From Xanthobacteraceae bacterium (lineage in GTDB: Bacteria; Pseudomonadota; Alphaproteobacteria; Rhizobiales; Xanthobacteraceae), in the NCBI GenBank assembly GCA_019635635.1, contig JAHBZB010000001.1, forward strand, positions 62,001 to 126,000: 64,000 nucleotides of DNA, read 5' to 3'. Below the pieces are notes generated by a model. The model ran no database searches. It had not been told where the DNA came from and worked only from the letters and a program-made list of their open reading frames with translations. Shown one piece after another: positions 9,473-17,501 of this stretch. Made by a program: the position numbers and the translations under genes. Positions within the stretch are counted from its first letter, which is position 1, and each line of letters begins with the position of its first letter.

Positions 9473-10675
9473 GTGCCCGGTCCTCTTGACGGAATAAAAG
9501 TTCTTGAGCTCGCCCGCGTGCTTGCCGGGCCTTGGGCAGGACAAATTCTCTCCGATCTCGGCGCTGACGTAATAAAGATCGAGCGCCCTGAACAAGGCGA
9601 TGAAACGCGGACTTGGGGCCCGCCATATGTCGAAGGCGTGGGCGGCGAAAATCTTTCTGCCGCGTACTATCACGCGATCAATCGTGGTAAGCGCTCAGTA
9701 CTCGCAGACTTTAAGAGAAAAGAAGACGTTGATCTTGTCATTGCGCTTATCAAGGAAGCCGACGTTATCCTTGAGAATTACAAAGTCGGCGACCTAAAGA
9801 AATACGGTCTCGACTACGAGAGTATAAACAAGATTAATCCGAAAGTGATCTACTGTTCCGTGACCGGCTTTGGTCAAGATGGCCCTTATGCTCACCGCCC
9901 CGGTTACGATCTGATTATCCAGGCAATGGGCGGTATTATGGACATTACCGGCGAGCCGGACCGCGAACCGATGCGGACTGGCGTTGCTTACGTTGATGTA
10001 TTTACCGGCTGCTATTCAGCCATTGCAATTCAAGCCGCTCTAATCTCGCGGATGAAGAACGGCAAAGGACAGCACATCGACATGAGCTTGATGGATGTTC
10101 AGACGAGCGTGCTCGCGAACCAAGCGTTAAATTATCTGGTTTCAGGCAAGGCGCCGCGCCGTATGGGCAATGCACACCCTAACATTGCGCCCTATCAGGC
10201 CTTTGAAACGGCTGATGGCTACATCATCATCGCAGTCGGAAACGACAATCAGTTCAAGAACTTCTGCAATGCACTCGATTTAATCGAAGTACGTGACGAC
10301 TCCAAATACGCTACAAATGATAGTCGAAATAAAAATCGTAGCACACTGATCGCGGCGATCACGGCCACCACCAGGCGAAGAACCCGTGTAGACCTGCTAA
10401 ACGCGCTCGAAAAGGCTGGTGTTCCCGCTGGGCCAATCCGCTCGATCGATGAGGTCTTTGCCGATCCTCACGTTTTAGCACGAAGGATGCGGATTGATCT
10501 TCCTGACGACGACGCGCGAGATCGCTCAATTCCTGGCGTTCGCGCTCCGATCATAATGTCTGGGACACCGTTGCATTATGACAAGCCTTCCCCTCGTCAC
10601 GGCGCACATTCTAGAGAAGTTCGGCAAGCTCTCAAAGCGGGCAAGCCAGCATTTCGTCAGACACGCCTCTCATAG
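9473..10675 (+). CDS. CaiB/BaiF family CoA-transferase, probable succinyl-CoA:glutarate CoA-transferase
   Basis: A 400-residue class III CoA-transferase. The opening PLDGIKVLELARVLAGPWAG, IKIERPEQGDETR and the region VDVFTGCYSA, which should hold the catalytic aspartate, are all typical. It starts at a GTG 12 bp after gcdH, so the two genes form one operon. Together they can activate a dicarboxylate such as glutarate and oxidise it to crotonyl-CoA. The exact CoA donor and acid are inferred from the partner. Confidence 0.85.
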   Translation: MPGPLDGIKVLELARVLAGPWAGQILSDLGADVIKIERPEQGDETRTWGPPYVEGVGGENLSAAYYHAINRGKRSVLADFKRKEDVDLVIALIKEADVILENYKVGDLKKYGLDYESINKINPKVIYCSVTGFGQDGPYAHRPGYDLIIQAMGGIMDITGEPDREPMRTGVAYVDVFTGCYSAIAIQAALISRMKNGKGQHIDMSLMDVQTSVLANQALNYLVSGKAPRRMGNAHPNIAPYQAFETADGYIIIAVGNDNQFKNFCNALDLIEVRDDSKYATNDSRNKNRSTLIAAITATTRRRTRVDLLNALEKAGVPAGPIRSIDEVFADPHVLARRMRIDLPDDDARDRSIPGVRAPIIMSGTPLHYDKPSPRHGAHSREVRQALKAGKPAFRQTRLS

Positions 10676-10704
10676 GCGACACTACCAATCGTGAGAAGCC
10701 GGCT

Positions 10705-11763
10705 TCAGTTGAAGAACTGAACAGTTACAAGACTTACCGCCAGCAGCAGGATCAGGGAAAGAGTGACGGCAAGCGTCACTCTACCACCAACGCGAGTAAG
10801 AACGCGCAAATCGACACCAAGGCCAAGAGCAGCCATCGAAATTACCGTCAGTAAAATCGCAAACTGTGTCAGTGCCGATACAATTTCTTCGCTCAACAGT
10901 CCGAGCGAGCGGATAAACACAAAAACAAGAAAGCCAAGAATAAACCAAGGCACTAGTTTGAAGAAGTTTATCGTGTGATCCCTTCCCTCTTTGCGCCGCT
11001 GCCGTGCGGCCATCAAGGAGAAGCCCATCACAATCGGCCCCAGCATAAGGACGCGCACTAGCTTCACCAGTGTCCCAACTTGTGTACTGAGTAAGCCAGC
11101 TGGCAAGGTCGTCGCCAGCACTTGCGGCACCGCGTACACGGTCAAGCCAGCCAATATACCGTACTGAGTTTGCGACAGCTGCAGTAGCGGGATCAGGAGA
11201 GGTAGTCCAAGCACAACCAGCACGCCAAGTATGGCTGTGAACGAAACAGATGCTGCGACGTCATTCGCGTCAGCTCTAATTACAGGAGCCACGGTCGCGA
11301 TTGCCGAATTGCCACAGATTGAATTCCCGCAAGCGATCAAAATCGAAAGCTTCTGAGACAACCCCAGCATTCTTGAAAGGTAATAGGTAAAGAAAAGCGC
11401 CAGAGCGACGGTCGCGACAATAACCAAAATCAAAATTAGCCCAGATTTGACGATCGTCGAGAATGAAATGGATGCCCCAAGAAGGACAACGGCTACTTCG
11501 AGTATTTGTTTGGCGCTAAAGCTAATTCCAGGCACCCAACGTTCTGACGGCTGCCAGAATTGTCTCACGGCCATCCCAATTAAAATTGCGAGAACGACCG
11601 CTCCTACATACGGGAATGCCAACACTTGCAGCTCGAGGCGCTCCAGACCAATGGCGCCCAATGCAATTAGCAAGCATAGAAATATCCCCGGCAGCTTATT
11701 GAGAACGCTTCCAACTGGCCTCGGATGCCGCTGCGATACCTTGGTGTTTTCTTCGACCGGCAT
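10705..11763 (-). CDS. YeiH-type putative sulfate exporter (Cons_hypoth698 membrane protein)
   Basis: A 352-residue membrane protein with about ten hydrophobic segments and the family core IACGNSICGNSAIATVAPVI near the middle. Members are annotated as putative sulfate exporters, though few have been tested. It converges with the CoA-transferase gene; the 29-bp gap contains a GAAGCC/GGCTTC palindrome (10695-10706) that may end both transcripts. The upstream region (11764-11975) carries the ATGCCG inverted repeat shared with the transporter genes. If the imported substrate is a sulfonate, this protein could export released sulfate or sulfite (inference). Confidence 0.82.
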   Translation of the reverse strand: MPVEENTKVSQRHPRPVGSVLNKLPGIFLCLLIALGAIGLERLELQVLAFPYVGAVVLAILIGMAVRQFWQPSERWVPGISFSAKQILEVAVVLLGASISFSTIVKSGLILILVIVATVALALFFTYYLSRMLGLSQKLSILIACGNSICGNSAIATVAPVIRADANDVAASVSFTAILGVLVVLGLPLLIPLLQLSQTQYGILAGLTVYAVPQVLATTLPAGLLSTQVGTLVKLVRVLMLGPIVMGFSLMAARQRRKEGRDHTINFFKLVPWFILGFLVFVFIRSLGLLSEEIVSALTQFAILLTVISMAALGLGVDLRVLTRVGGRVTLAVTLSLILLLAVSLVTVQFFN

Positions 11764-11853
11764 CTAATTGCTCTTGTTGATCCGTCGCAGCTGCTTAATC
11801 GGCGCTAGCAGCGTTGACATGACGAAACCTATAGAAAATGCACCGATAATGTC

Positions 11854-11893
11854 AATAAATCGGCATTTTCCATGCTGCATATGCCGTTTTGGG
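11854..11893. promoter_or_regulatory. Candidate operator: CGGCAT / ATGCCG inverted repeat
   Basis: AATAAATCGGCAT (11854-11866) is the exact reverse complement of the site at 881-893, and CATATGCCGTTTT follows at 11879-11891. Together they form CGGCAT-N14-ATGCCG. It lies between the YeiH-type gene and pntAA, at the low-to-high GC transition. It is probably an operator of the left-hand metabolic island; pnt control is also possible. Confidence 0.4.
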
Positions 11894-11975
11894 GTTGCCC
11901 ACTATCGAATACCGCCTTAGTAATCAGCGGTGTCTCAGCAGAGCACTCCGCCTCCGTAAACTTGGTGTTCGTTCA

Positions 11976-13097
11976 ATGAAGATCGCGATCTCGGCTGAAA
12001 CCGAACAGGGCGAGCCGCGCGTCGCGGCTACTCCAGACACCGTTAAACGTTATGCCGGTCTCGGCGCGAAAGTCGCGGTCGAGAAGGGCGCGGGCGTGAA
12101 GTCCGGCGTGCTCGACGCGGACTATTCCGCGGCTGGTGCCGAAGTCGGCAGCGGCGTCGTAAACGACGCGGATATTGTTCTGAAGGTTCGCCGCCCGACG
12201 AAGTCCGAGCTCGGCAGATATAAGCCCGGCGCGCTCGTCATCTCGATCATGGATCCCTATGGCAACGACGCCGCGCTCGCCGATATGGCGGCGGCGAAGG
12301 TCAATGCCTTCGCAATGGAATTCATGCCGCGTATCACGCGTGCGCAGGTAATGGACGTGCTGTCATCACAGGCCAACCTCGCGGGCTATCGTGCAGTGGT
12401 CGATGGCGCCGCCGAGTATGGCCGCGCACTGCCGATGATGATGACAGCGGCGGGCACCGTTCCGGCCGCTCGCATTTTCATCATGGGCGTCGGTGTTGCC
12501 GGCTTGCAGGCGATCGCAACCGCGCGACGCATGGGCGCGGTGGTGACGGCGACCGACGTTCGCCCTGCCACCAAAGAGCAGGTTGAATCGCTCGGCGCGA
12601 AGTTCCTCGCAGTCGAGGACGAAGAGTTCAAGAACGCGCAGACTGCGGGCGGCTACGCCAAGGAAATGTCGAAAGAGTATCAGGCGAAGCAGGCTGCGCT
12701 GACCGCCGAGCACATCAAGAAGCAGGATATCGTGATCACGACCGCGCTGATCCCGGGCCGTCCCGCGCCGAAGCTCGTCACCAAGGAAATGGTTGCGTCG
12801 ATGAAGCCAGGTTCGGTGATCATCGATCTTGCAGTCGAGCGCGGCGGCAACGTCGAAGGTGCTGAGCCGGGCAAGATCGCCGACGTGAACGGCGTAAAGA
12901 TTGTCGGCCACCTGAACGTGCCGGGGCGCCTCGCAGCGACGGCGTCGGCGCTCTACGCAAAGAACCTCTTCGCTTTTGTCGAGACCATGTTCGATAAGGA
13001 AAAGAAGTTCGCGCCGAATTACGAGGACGAACTGATCAAGGCGACGCTGCTGACCAAAGATGGCGCTGTCGTCCACCCGAACTTCAAGAAGGGATAA
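11976..13097 (+). CDS. pntAA: NAD(P) transhydrogenase subunit alpha part 1
   Basis: The 373-residue domain I of proton-translocating transhydrogenase starts [20 protein letters not shown]. It contains the NAD-binding fold around [21 protein letters not shown] and the [12 protein letters not shown] segment. The frame is open back to 11889, but that extension is not family-like, so I take the ATG at 11976. Base composition becomes distinctly GC-rich here, which marks the start of core chromosome. The alpha subunit is split into two genes, as in many alphaproteobacteria. Together with pntAB and pntB it makes NADPH from NADH using the proton gradient. Confidence 0.95.
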   Translation: MKIAISAETEQGEPRVAATPDTVKRYAGLGAKVAVEKGAGVKSGVLDADYSAAGAEVGSGVVNDADIVLKVRRPTKSELGRYKPGALVISIMDPYGNDAALADMAAAKVNAFAMEFMPRITRAQVMDVLSSQANLAGYRAVVDGAAEYGRALPMMMTAAGTVPAARIFIMGVGVAGLQAIATARRMGAVVTATDVRPATKEQVESLGAKFLAVEDEEFKNAQTAGGYAKEMSKEYQAKQAALTAEHIKKQDIVITTALIPGRPAPKLVTKEMVASMKPGSVIIDLAVERGGNVEGAEPGKIADVNGVKIVGHLNVPGRLAATASALYAKNLFAFVETMFDKEKKFAPNYEDELIKATLLTKDGAVVHPNFKKG

Positions 13098-13101
13098 GGC
13101 G

Positions 13102-13515
13102 ATGATCGATTTCGTATCGCTTGCTCTTACCGCTTGTGCAGACGTCAGCGCCTCCGTCGGGGTCGAAGACCTGCTTCCGCTCGGCGCCATGCCGGTGGCG
13201 AGCGCAGCCAATGCCGCTAGTCCCTTCGTCTTTCAGATTTCGATTTTCGTGCTCGCCTGTTTTGTCGGCTACTACGTGGTGTGGTCGGTGACGCCTGCGC
13301 TGCATACGCCGCTAATGTCGGTGACGAATGCGATCTCTTCCGTGATTGTCGTCGGCGCGTTGCTCTCGGTCGGAGTGCCGCTTGCAGGCGATGCGAGCGG
13401 TGCCTGGTGGGCTCGCACCCTCGGATTTTTCGCGCTGATCATGGCAGCGGTGAACATTTTCGGCGGCTTCCTCGTCACGCAGCGCATGCTTGCGATGTAT
13501 CAGAAGAAGAAGTGA
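13102..13515 (+). CDS. pntAB: NAD(P) transhydrogenase subunit alpha part 2
   Basis: A 137-residue membrane subunit with three to four hydrophobic helices, including [20 protein letters not shown] and [16 protein letters not shown], the conserved alpha-2 core. The ATG at 13102 follows the pntAA stop by 4 bp; the longer frame from 13060 only overlaps pntAA. It forms part of the proton channel. Confidence 0.95.
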   Translation: MIDFVSLALTACADVSASVGVEDLLPLGAMPVASAANAASPFVFQISIFVLACFVGYYVVWSVTPALHTPLMSVTNAISSVIVVGALLSVGVPLAGDASGAWWARTLGFFALIMAAVNIFGGFLVTQRMLAMYQKKK

Positions 13516-13522
13516 GATCGTT

Positions 13523-14917
13523 ATGAGCGCAGATATCGTCGCACTTCTTTACCTCGTCGCAGGCGTTCTCTTTGTTCTCGCGCTGCGCGGCCTTTCGCAT
13601 CCGACTACGTCACGCCAGGGCAACACCTTCGGCATGGTCGGCATGGCGATAGCGATCGGCACCACGCTCGCTTGGTCGCCGCCGTCGGACGCTATCGGCT
13701 GGGCGCTTGTCATCGGTGGTCTGGGCATTGGTGGCACCATCGGCGCCGTCATGGCCCGTAAGATCGCGATGACCGACATGCCGCAACTTGTGGCGGCATT
13801 CCATTCGCTCGTCGGTTTGGCTGCCGTGCTTGTCGCCGCAGGCGCTCTCTATGCGCCTGCTGCATTCGGCATCGGCGCCGCGGGCTCGATCGCTAAAGCC
13901 TCGCTGGTCGAAATGGCGCTCGGTGCCGCGATCGGCGCCATCACCTTCACCGGCTCGGTGATCGCGTTTGCAAAGCTCAATGGAAACATGAGCGGTGCAC
14001 CGATCATTCTGCCGTTCCGCCATATCATCAATATCGCACTCGCTGCAGCCGTAGTCTTCTTCATGTACGGGCTCGTGGTTTCGGAGAGCCATATCGATTT
14101 CTGGCTGGTCGTATTCCTTGCGTTCGCGCTGGGTGTCTTGATCATCATCCCGATCGGCGGCGCGGATATGCCGGTCGTCGTGTCGATGTTGAACTCGTAT
14201 TCGGGCTGGGCGGCCGCCGGCATCGGCTTTACGCTCGGCAACGCGGCACTCATCATCACCGGTGCGCTGGTCGGCTCTTCGGGCGCGATCCTGTCCTACA
14301 TCATGTGCAAGGGCATGAACCGGAGCTTCATCTCCGTCATCCTCGGCGGTTTCGGCGGCGAGACTGCCGCTGCCGGCGGTGCAGTGGAAACGCGCCCGGT
14401 GAAGCAGGGCTCGGCGGACGATGCCGCCTTCATCATGAAGAACGCCGAGAAGGTCATCATCGTGCCGGGCTACGGCATGGCGGTCGCGCAAGCGCAGCAC
14501 GCGCTACGTGAAATGGCGGACAAGCTCAAGGAAGAAGGCGTGCAAGTGAAATACGCGATCCATCCGGTCGCGGGCCGTATGCCGGGTCACATGAACGTGC
14601 TACTCGCCGAAGCGAATGTTCCTTACGACGAAGTGTTCGAACTCGAAGACATCAACTCGGAATTCGCGCAGGCCGACGTTGCCTTCGTGATCGGCGCAAA
14701 CGACGTGACCAATCCGTCGGCGAAGACCGATCCGAAATCGCCGATCTTCGGCATGCCGGTGCTCGACGTCGAAAAGGCGAAGACCGTGCTCTTTATCAAG
14801 CGCGGCATGGGCTCGGGCTATGCCGGCGTCGAAAACGAACTCTTCTTCCGCGATAACACCATGATGCTGTTCGCGGACGCGAAGAAGATGGTCGAGAACA
14901 TCGTCAAGGGGATGTAA
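13523..14917 (+). CDS. pntB: NAD(P) transhydrogenase subunit beta
   Basis: A 464-residue subunit with about nine transmembrane helices followed by the NADP-binding domain III (VIIVPGYGMAVAQAQHAL, AIHPVAGRMPGHMNVLLAEA, and FVIGANDVTNP). The start at 13523 is 7 bp past pntAB. It is intact and ends with the usual FADAKKMVENIVK tail. Confidence 0.96.
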   Translation: MSADIVALLYLVAGVLFVLALRGLSHPTTSRQGNTFGMVGMAIAIGTTLAWSPPSDAIGWALVIGGLGIGGTIGAVMARKIAMTDMPQLVAAFHSLVGLAAVLVAAGALYAPAAFGIGAAGSIAKASLVEMALGAAIGAITFTGSVIAFAKLNGNMSGAPIILPFRHIINIALAAAVVFFMYGLVVSESHIDFWLVVFLAFALGVLIIIPIGGADMPVVVSMLNSYSGWAAAGIGFTLGNAALIITGALVGSSGAILSYIMCKGMNRSFISVILGGFGGETAAAGGAVETRPVKQGSADDAAFIMKNAEKVIIVPGYGMAVAQAQHALREMADKLKEEGVQVKYAIHPVAGRMPGHMNVLLAEANVPYDEVFELEDINSEFAQADVAFVIGANDVTNPSAKTDPKSPIFGMPVLDVEKAKTVLFIKRGMGSGYAGVENELFFRDNTMMLFADAKKMVENIVKGM

Positions 14918-14940
14918 CCGTCCGAAAGCGAGACATTCAC

Positions 14941-15687
14941 GTGGCGGATTTCTTTACCCCTACAGTTCTTGCTTGTATTGCCACAGCGCTGTTCGCTGGA
15001 GTGCTCCGCGGGGCTACGGGCTTTGGATCCGCGCTCGTAATGGCACCCGTTCTCTCTGTTTTTCTGGGCCCACAAACAGGCGTCCCACTTACGATTCTCC
15101 TTGGCCTGACTGGCTCAGTTTTTCTGTTCCCGCACTACAGAACGACAATTCAGTACAGCGTTGTTGGAACGATGGCTGTCATCGGCCTGTTTTTTATACT
15201 CCCTGGGGTTTGGTTGCTGAATCTGATCGACGCAAACACGATGCGGCGGATCATCGCCGCTTTGGTTTTCACCATTGCTGGTAGCATGTTGGTTTTTCGG
15301 AATTTCAGCTTTGAAGCGCAAAGCAAGGCCGTCGACCGGATCGGCATTACAATCGCGAGCGCGCTCGGTGGATTAATTATGGGCGCAACCGGGATGGGAG
15401 GCTTACCACTCGTCACCTATCTCGCGGGGCGGACCGGGACTGCCCAGCAAAAGAAAGCGAATATTCTTTTCACGGTCGGTGCGTTGGAGATTGGGACTAT
15501 TCTCATTATGGTCCTAGCGAACTTCTTCAATATACAGACGTTAATTCTATCGGCCGTCTTGATTGCCCCTTTTGGGTTTGGCCTCTGGCTCGGCGAACAT
15601 TGGTTCCGTACGAAGCTCTCGCACATTTATCAGATGATTTTGATCGTCACGTTGATGGCTACTGGTTTGTTCGTCGCTCTATTCTAA
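14941..15687 (+). CDS. TauE/SafE (TSUP) family sulfite/sulfonate-type transporter
   Basis: A 248-residue membrane protein with about eight hydrophobic segments and the TSUP repeats LRGATGFGSALVMAPVLS and GLIMGATGMGGLPLVTYLAG. It starts with GTG 23 bp after pntB, but its lower GC and different codon use suggest it was acquired rather than an original part of the pnt operon. Members export sulfite, sulfoacetate or related anions. It is the second sulfur-anion exporter in the left third of the window. Confidence 0.85.
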   Translation: MADFFTPTVLACIATALFAGVLRGATGFGSALVMAPVLSVFLGPQTGVPLTILLGLTGSVFLFPHYRTTIQYSVVGTMAVIGLFFILPGVWLLNLIDANTMRRIIAALVFTIAGSMLVFRNFSFEAQSKAVDRIGITIASALGGLIMGATGMGGLPLVTYLAGRTGTAQQKKANILFTVGALEIGTILIMVLANFFNIQTLILSAVLIAPFGFGLWLGEHWFRTKLSHIYQMILIVTLMATGLFVALF

Positions 15688-15777
15688 AGCGACAACGCGC
15701 GGCTCAAATTTCGCGATCTTGTTGTATTTTCTATCTTTTCTAACAAATCTCTGAACGGCGATTTGAAGGGATTTGCG

Positions 15778-16265
15778 ATGGCGCAACATCACAGTGCTCA
15801 CGGAGCTACAGCCGGCAAGAGCCGAATGGGCCCTTACTCAATGTTGTGGCTGAACATGGTCCTCGGTCTCGCTGTTATGTACTTCGCAATGTTTGCGATG
15901 ATCGATGGCTGTGCCGATTTCAGCAACAACCTGAATATATTTACATGGCGGTGACGATGTGGGCCCCCATGGGAATATTCATGCTCGCGGCAATGCCGGG
16001 AATGTTCCCAAGGCGAGTACTGAATCGCGTCCTGTACGTTTTTTTCGTTTTCCTCACGATTGGAGCGTTTTGGGCGACCCGGACTCAGGCGCTGATTGAC
16101 GATCGGCAATTTGTGAATTCGATGATTCCTCACCACTCTGGCGCAATCTTAATGTGTCGACAAGCTCGGCTCACTGATTTGGAATTGCTCAAGCTTTGTG
16201 AATCTATTGTCAAAGCCCAGCGTGATGAGATTCGACAAATGGAGAGCATCCGCAATCGGCTATAG
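15778..16265 (+). pseudogene. DUF305-domain membrane protein, frameshifted
   Basis: Two frames together encode one DUF305 protein. The first (from ATG 15778, with a GAAGGG site) gives the N-terminal membrane part through NNLNIF and then stops. The second resumes with MAVTMWAPMGIFMLAA and runs to the end, including the DUF305 core NSMIPHHSGAILMCRQA. Adding one T to TTT at 15940-15942 restores a continuous frame with Phe-Tyr-Met as in relatives. This is either a real single-base loss or an assembly error in a homopolymer. DUF305 proteins are often near metal-handling genes; their function is not firmly known. Confidence 0.85.
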
Positions 16266-16321
16266 TCTCTCCAATGGAAATGATATCGTTCCCTTCGCGA
16301 CAATATCGAGGTCTTAGCCCG

Positions 16322-16651
16322 ATGCAGATGCGAGATATTCCCTTCGGTACAACAGACTGGTCGGTCGTTGAACCGACGCATCACAAGGGTGAGACCGGGA
16401 CGGCTACCTGGCGAACAAAACAGTTCGGAAACATTCGCGTAAGGCTAGTCGAGTACTCACCCGGCTACTCGGCCGATCACTGGTGCAATAAAGGCCATAT
16501 TCTCTTTTGTATCGATGGTCGGTTGGACACTGAGCTCGCCGACGGACGAAGCTTCAGGCTAACTTCCGGAATGAGCTACCAGGTAGCCGATGACATTGAC
16601 CCGCACCGATCGAGAACTGATATCGGAGCTAGCCTTTTCATTGTTGACTGA
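16322..16651 (+). CDS. DHCW-motif cupin-fold protein
   Basis: A 109-residue single-domain cupin starting MQMRDIPFGTTDWSVVEPT and containing SADHWCNKGHILFCIDG and LTSGMSYQVADDIDPHRS. The family is recognisable, but its function is unknown; cupins usually bind a metal in a small beta-barrel. An upstream ATG at 16274 lacks a ribosome site, whereas CGAGG at 16307-16311 fits 16322. It is the last gene before the palindrome array and the defence block. Confidence 0.8.
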   Translation: MQMRDIPFGTTDWSVVEPTHHKGETGTATWRTKQFGNIRVRLVEYSPGYSADHWCNKGHILFCIDGRLDTELADGRSFRLTSGMSYQVADDIDPHRSRTDIGASLFIVD

Positions 16652-16718
16652 GCTTGCCCAGACCGGCTGCAGAAAGTCGATACACGAAAAACTTAGCCGC
16701 TGCGGCCTTTGAACTTGA

Positions 16719-16824
16719 ACTTGTTAGGTTTGGCGTAAAAGCTAACAAGTTGGCGAACTCATTAGCTTTTGCGCGAAAGCTAATGAGTCCGCACTCGGTG
16801 GGTTTTCAGCAAAAGCTCACGAGT
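16719..16824. repeat. Three tandem 32-bp palindromes
   Basis: Units lie at 16719-16750, 16757-16788 and 16793-16824 (pitch 38 and 36 bp). The middle unit is perfect: arm ACTCATTAGCTTT, spacer TGCGCG, then the exact complementary arm. The first has perfect 9-bp outer arms (ACTTGTTAG/CTAACAAGT) and the third is imperfect. The same 32-bp layout recurs at 28674-28705, with degenerate copies at 27906-28016. The array sits in the 195-bp gap between the cupin gene and the convergent HEPN-like gene, at the left edge of the defence block. It could be recombinase core sites or REP-like terminator hairpins. Confidence 0.8.
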
Positions 16825-16846
16825 TGGAAGTTCGCAATTAAACTGA

Positions 16847-17497
16847 TCATAGCTCGTCTGGCGCGTACATAATGTCTGGGTAGGGTAGTTTTGAATTTAC
16901 GGCTCGCAGTAGAGCAAGGTAACCTCTCACCGCTTGTTGAAACTCCTTACCGTCACCGATCGCGCGATTCTGAAATGCGTGAACAGCATTTCTTCGTTGC
17001 TGAACTAAAACGACCAACGCATCTTCGGAAGAGCTGAGAAGATTCTGCAATTTGCAGTATCTGCGCAATTTCTCCAGCCCTAAAGAATCCGGCTCAATTA
17101 TTTTCTGTTTAATTTTATTGTACGCGTTTGCCTTTTTGAGATTCTCGAGGTCGTTAGAGTAGTCCTTCAGCCAAACCGAGAGCATTGTCTTTATAGATCC
17201 TTCGACTAGGCTACCTAAGTTGACCCAAGCTAGGATGAGTTCTCCAGACGTCAGGTCGTCTGCTGGTTCTCGAATCCAGATTTTGAGAGCCGAAGAAAGT
17301 GACACTTGCCAGTCTAATCGTGACTTCGCCAACAATGCTGCAGCATTTTCTGGAGCCCAGCCGATACTATTTAGCCAAAATTTTGCAATCCCAGAATTAA
17401 GTTTTTCAATTCTGTCGATAACTTGCAGGATTTTTAAATCGTCTATTGGTTGATCATTCACTGGCGATTTCAATCTACGTACTCTAGTCAGGGGCAT
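16847..17497 (-). CDS. HEPN-like protein, partner of the upstream helicase
   Basis: A 216-residue, mainly helical protein of no family I can name with certainty. Near its C-terminus it has RRNAVHAF, which fits the R-x4-H motif of HEPN ribonuclease or nucleotide-handling domains, set between hydrophobic helices. It starts 4 bp after the stop of the large helicase gene and is clearly in its operon. In prokaryotic defence loci HEPN proteins are often RNase effectors, and I infer such a role. A helical structural partner is the alternative. Confidence 0.6.
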   Translation of the reverse strand: MPLTRVRRLKSPVNDQPIDDLKILQVIDRIEKLNSGIAKFWLNSIGWAPENAAALLAKSRLDWQVSLSSALKIWIREPADDLTSGELILAWVNLGSLVEGSIKTMLSVWLKDYSNDLENLKKANAYNKIKQKIIEPDSLGLEKLRRYCKLQNLLSSSEDALVVLVQQRRNAVHAFQNRAIGDGKEFQQAVRGYLALLRAVNSKLPYPDIMYAPDEL

Positions 17498-17501
17498 TCA
17501 T

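Noticed and set aside
10760-10782. Perfect hairpin AGAGTGACG/CGTCACTCT near the 3' end of the YeiH-type gene
   Set aside because: It lies inside coding sequence encoding a repeated hydrophobic pattern and has no T-run; likely coincidental.
12366-14500. Long minus-strand frames over pntAA and pntB (12366-13211 and 13610-14500)
   Set aside because: They mirror GC-rich real genes, have Arg/His/Asp-rich shadow composition, and match no family.
16719-16824. CRISPR array or integron attC sites
   Set aside because: Gaps between units are only 4-6 bp, far too short for spacers. The arms do not fit the RYYYAAC / GTTRRRY attC core rules except by partial chance.
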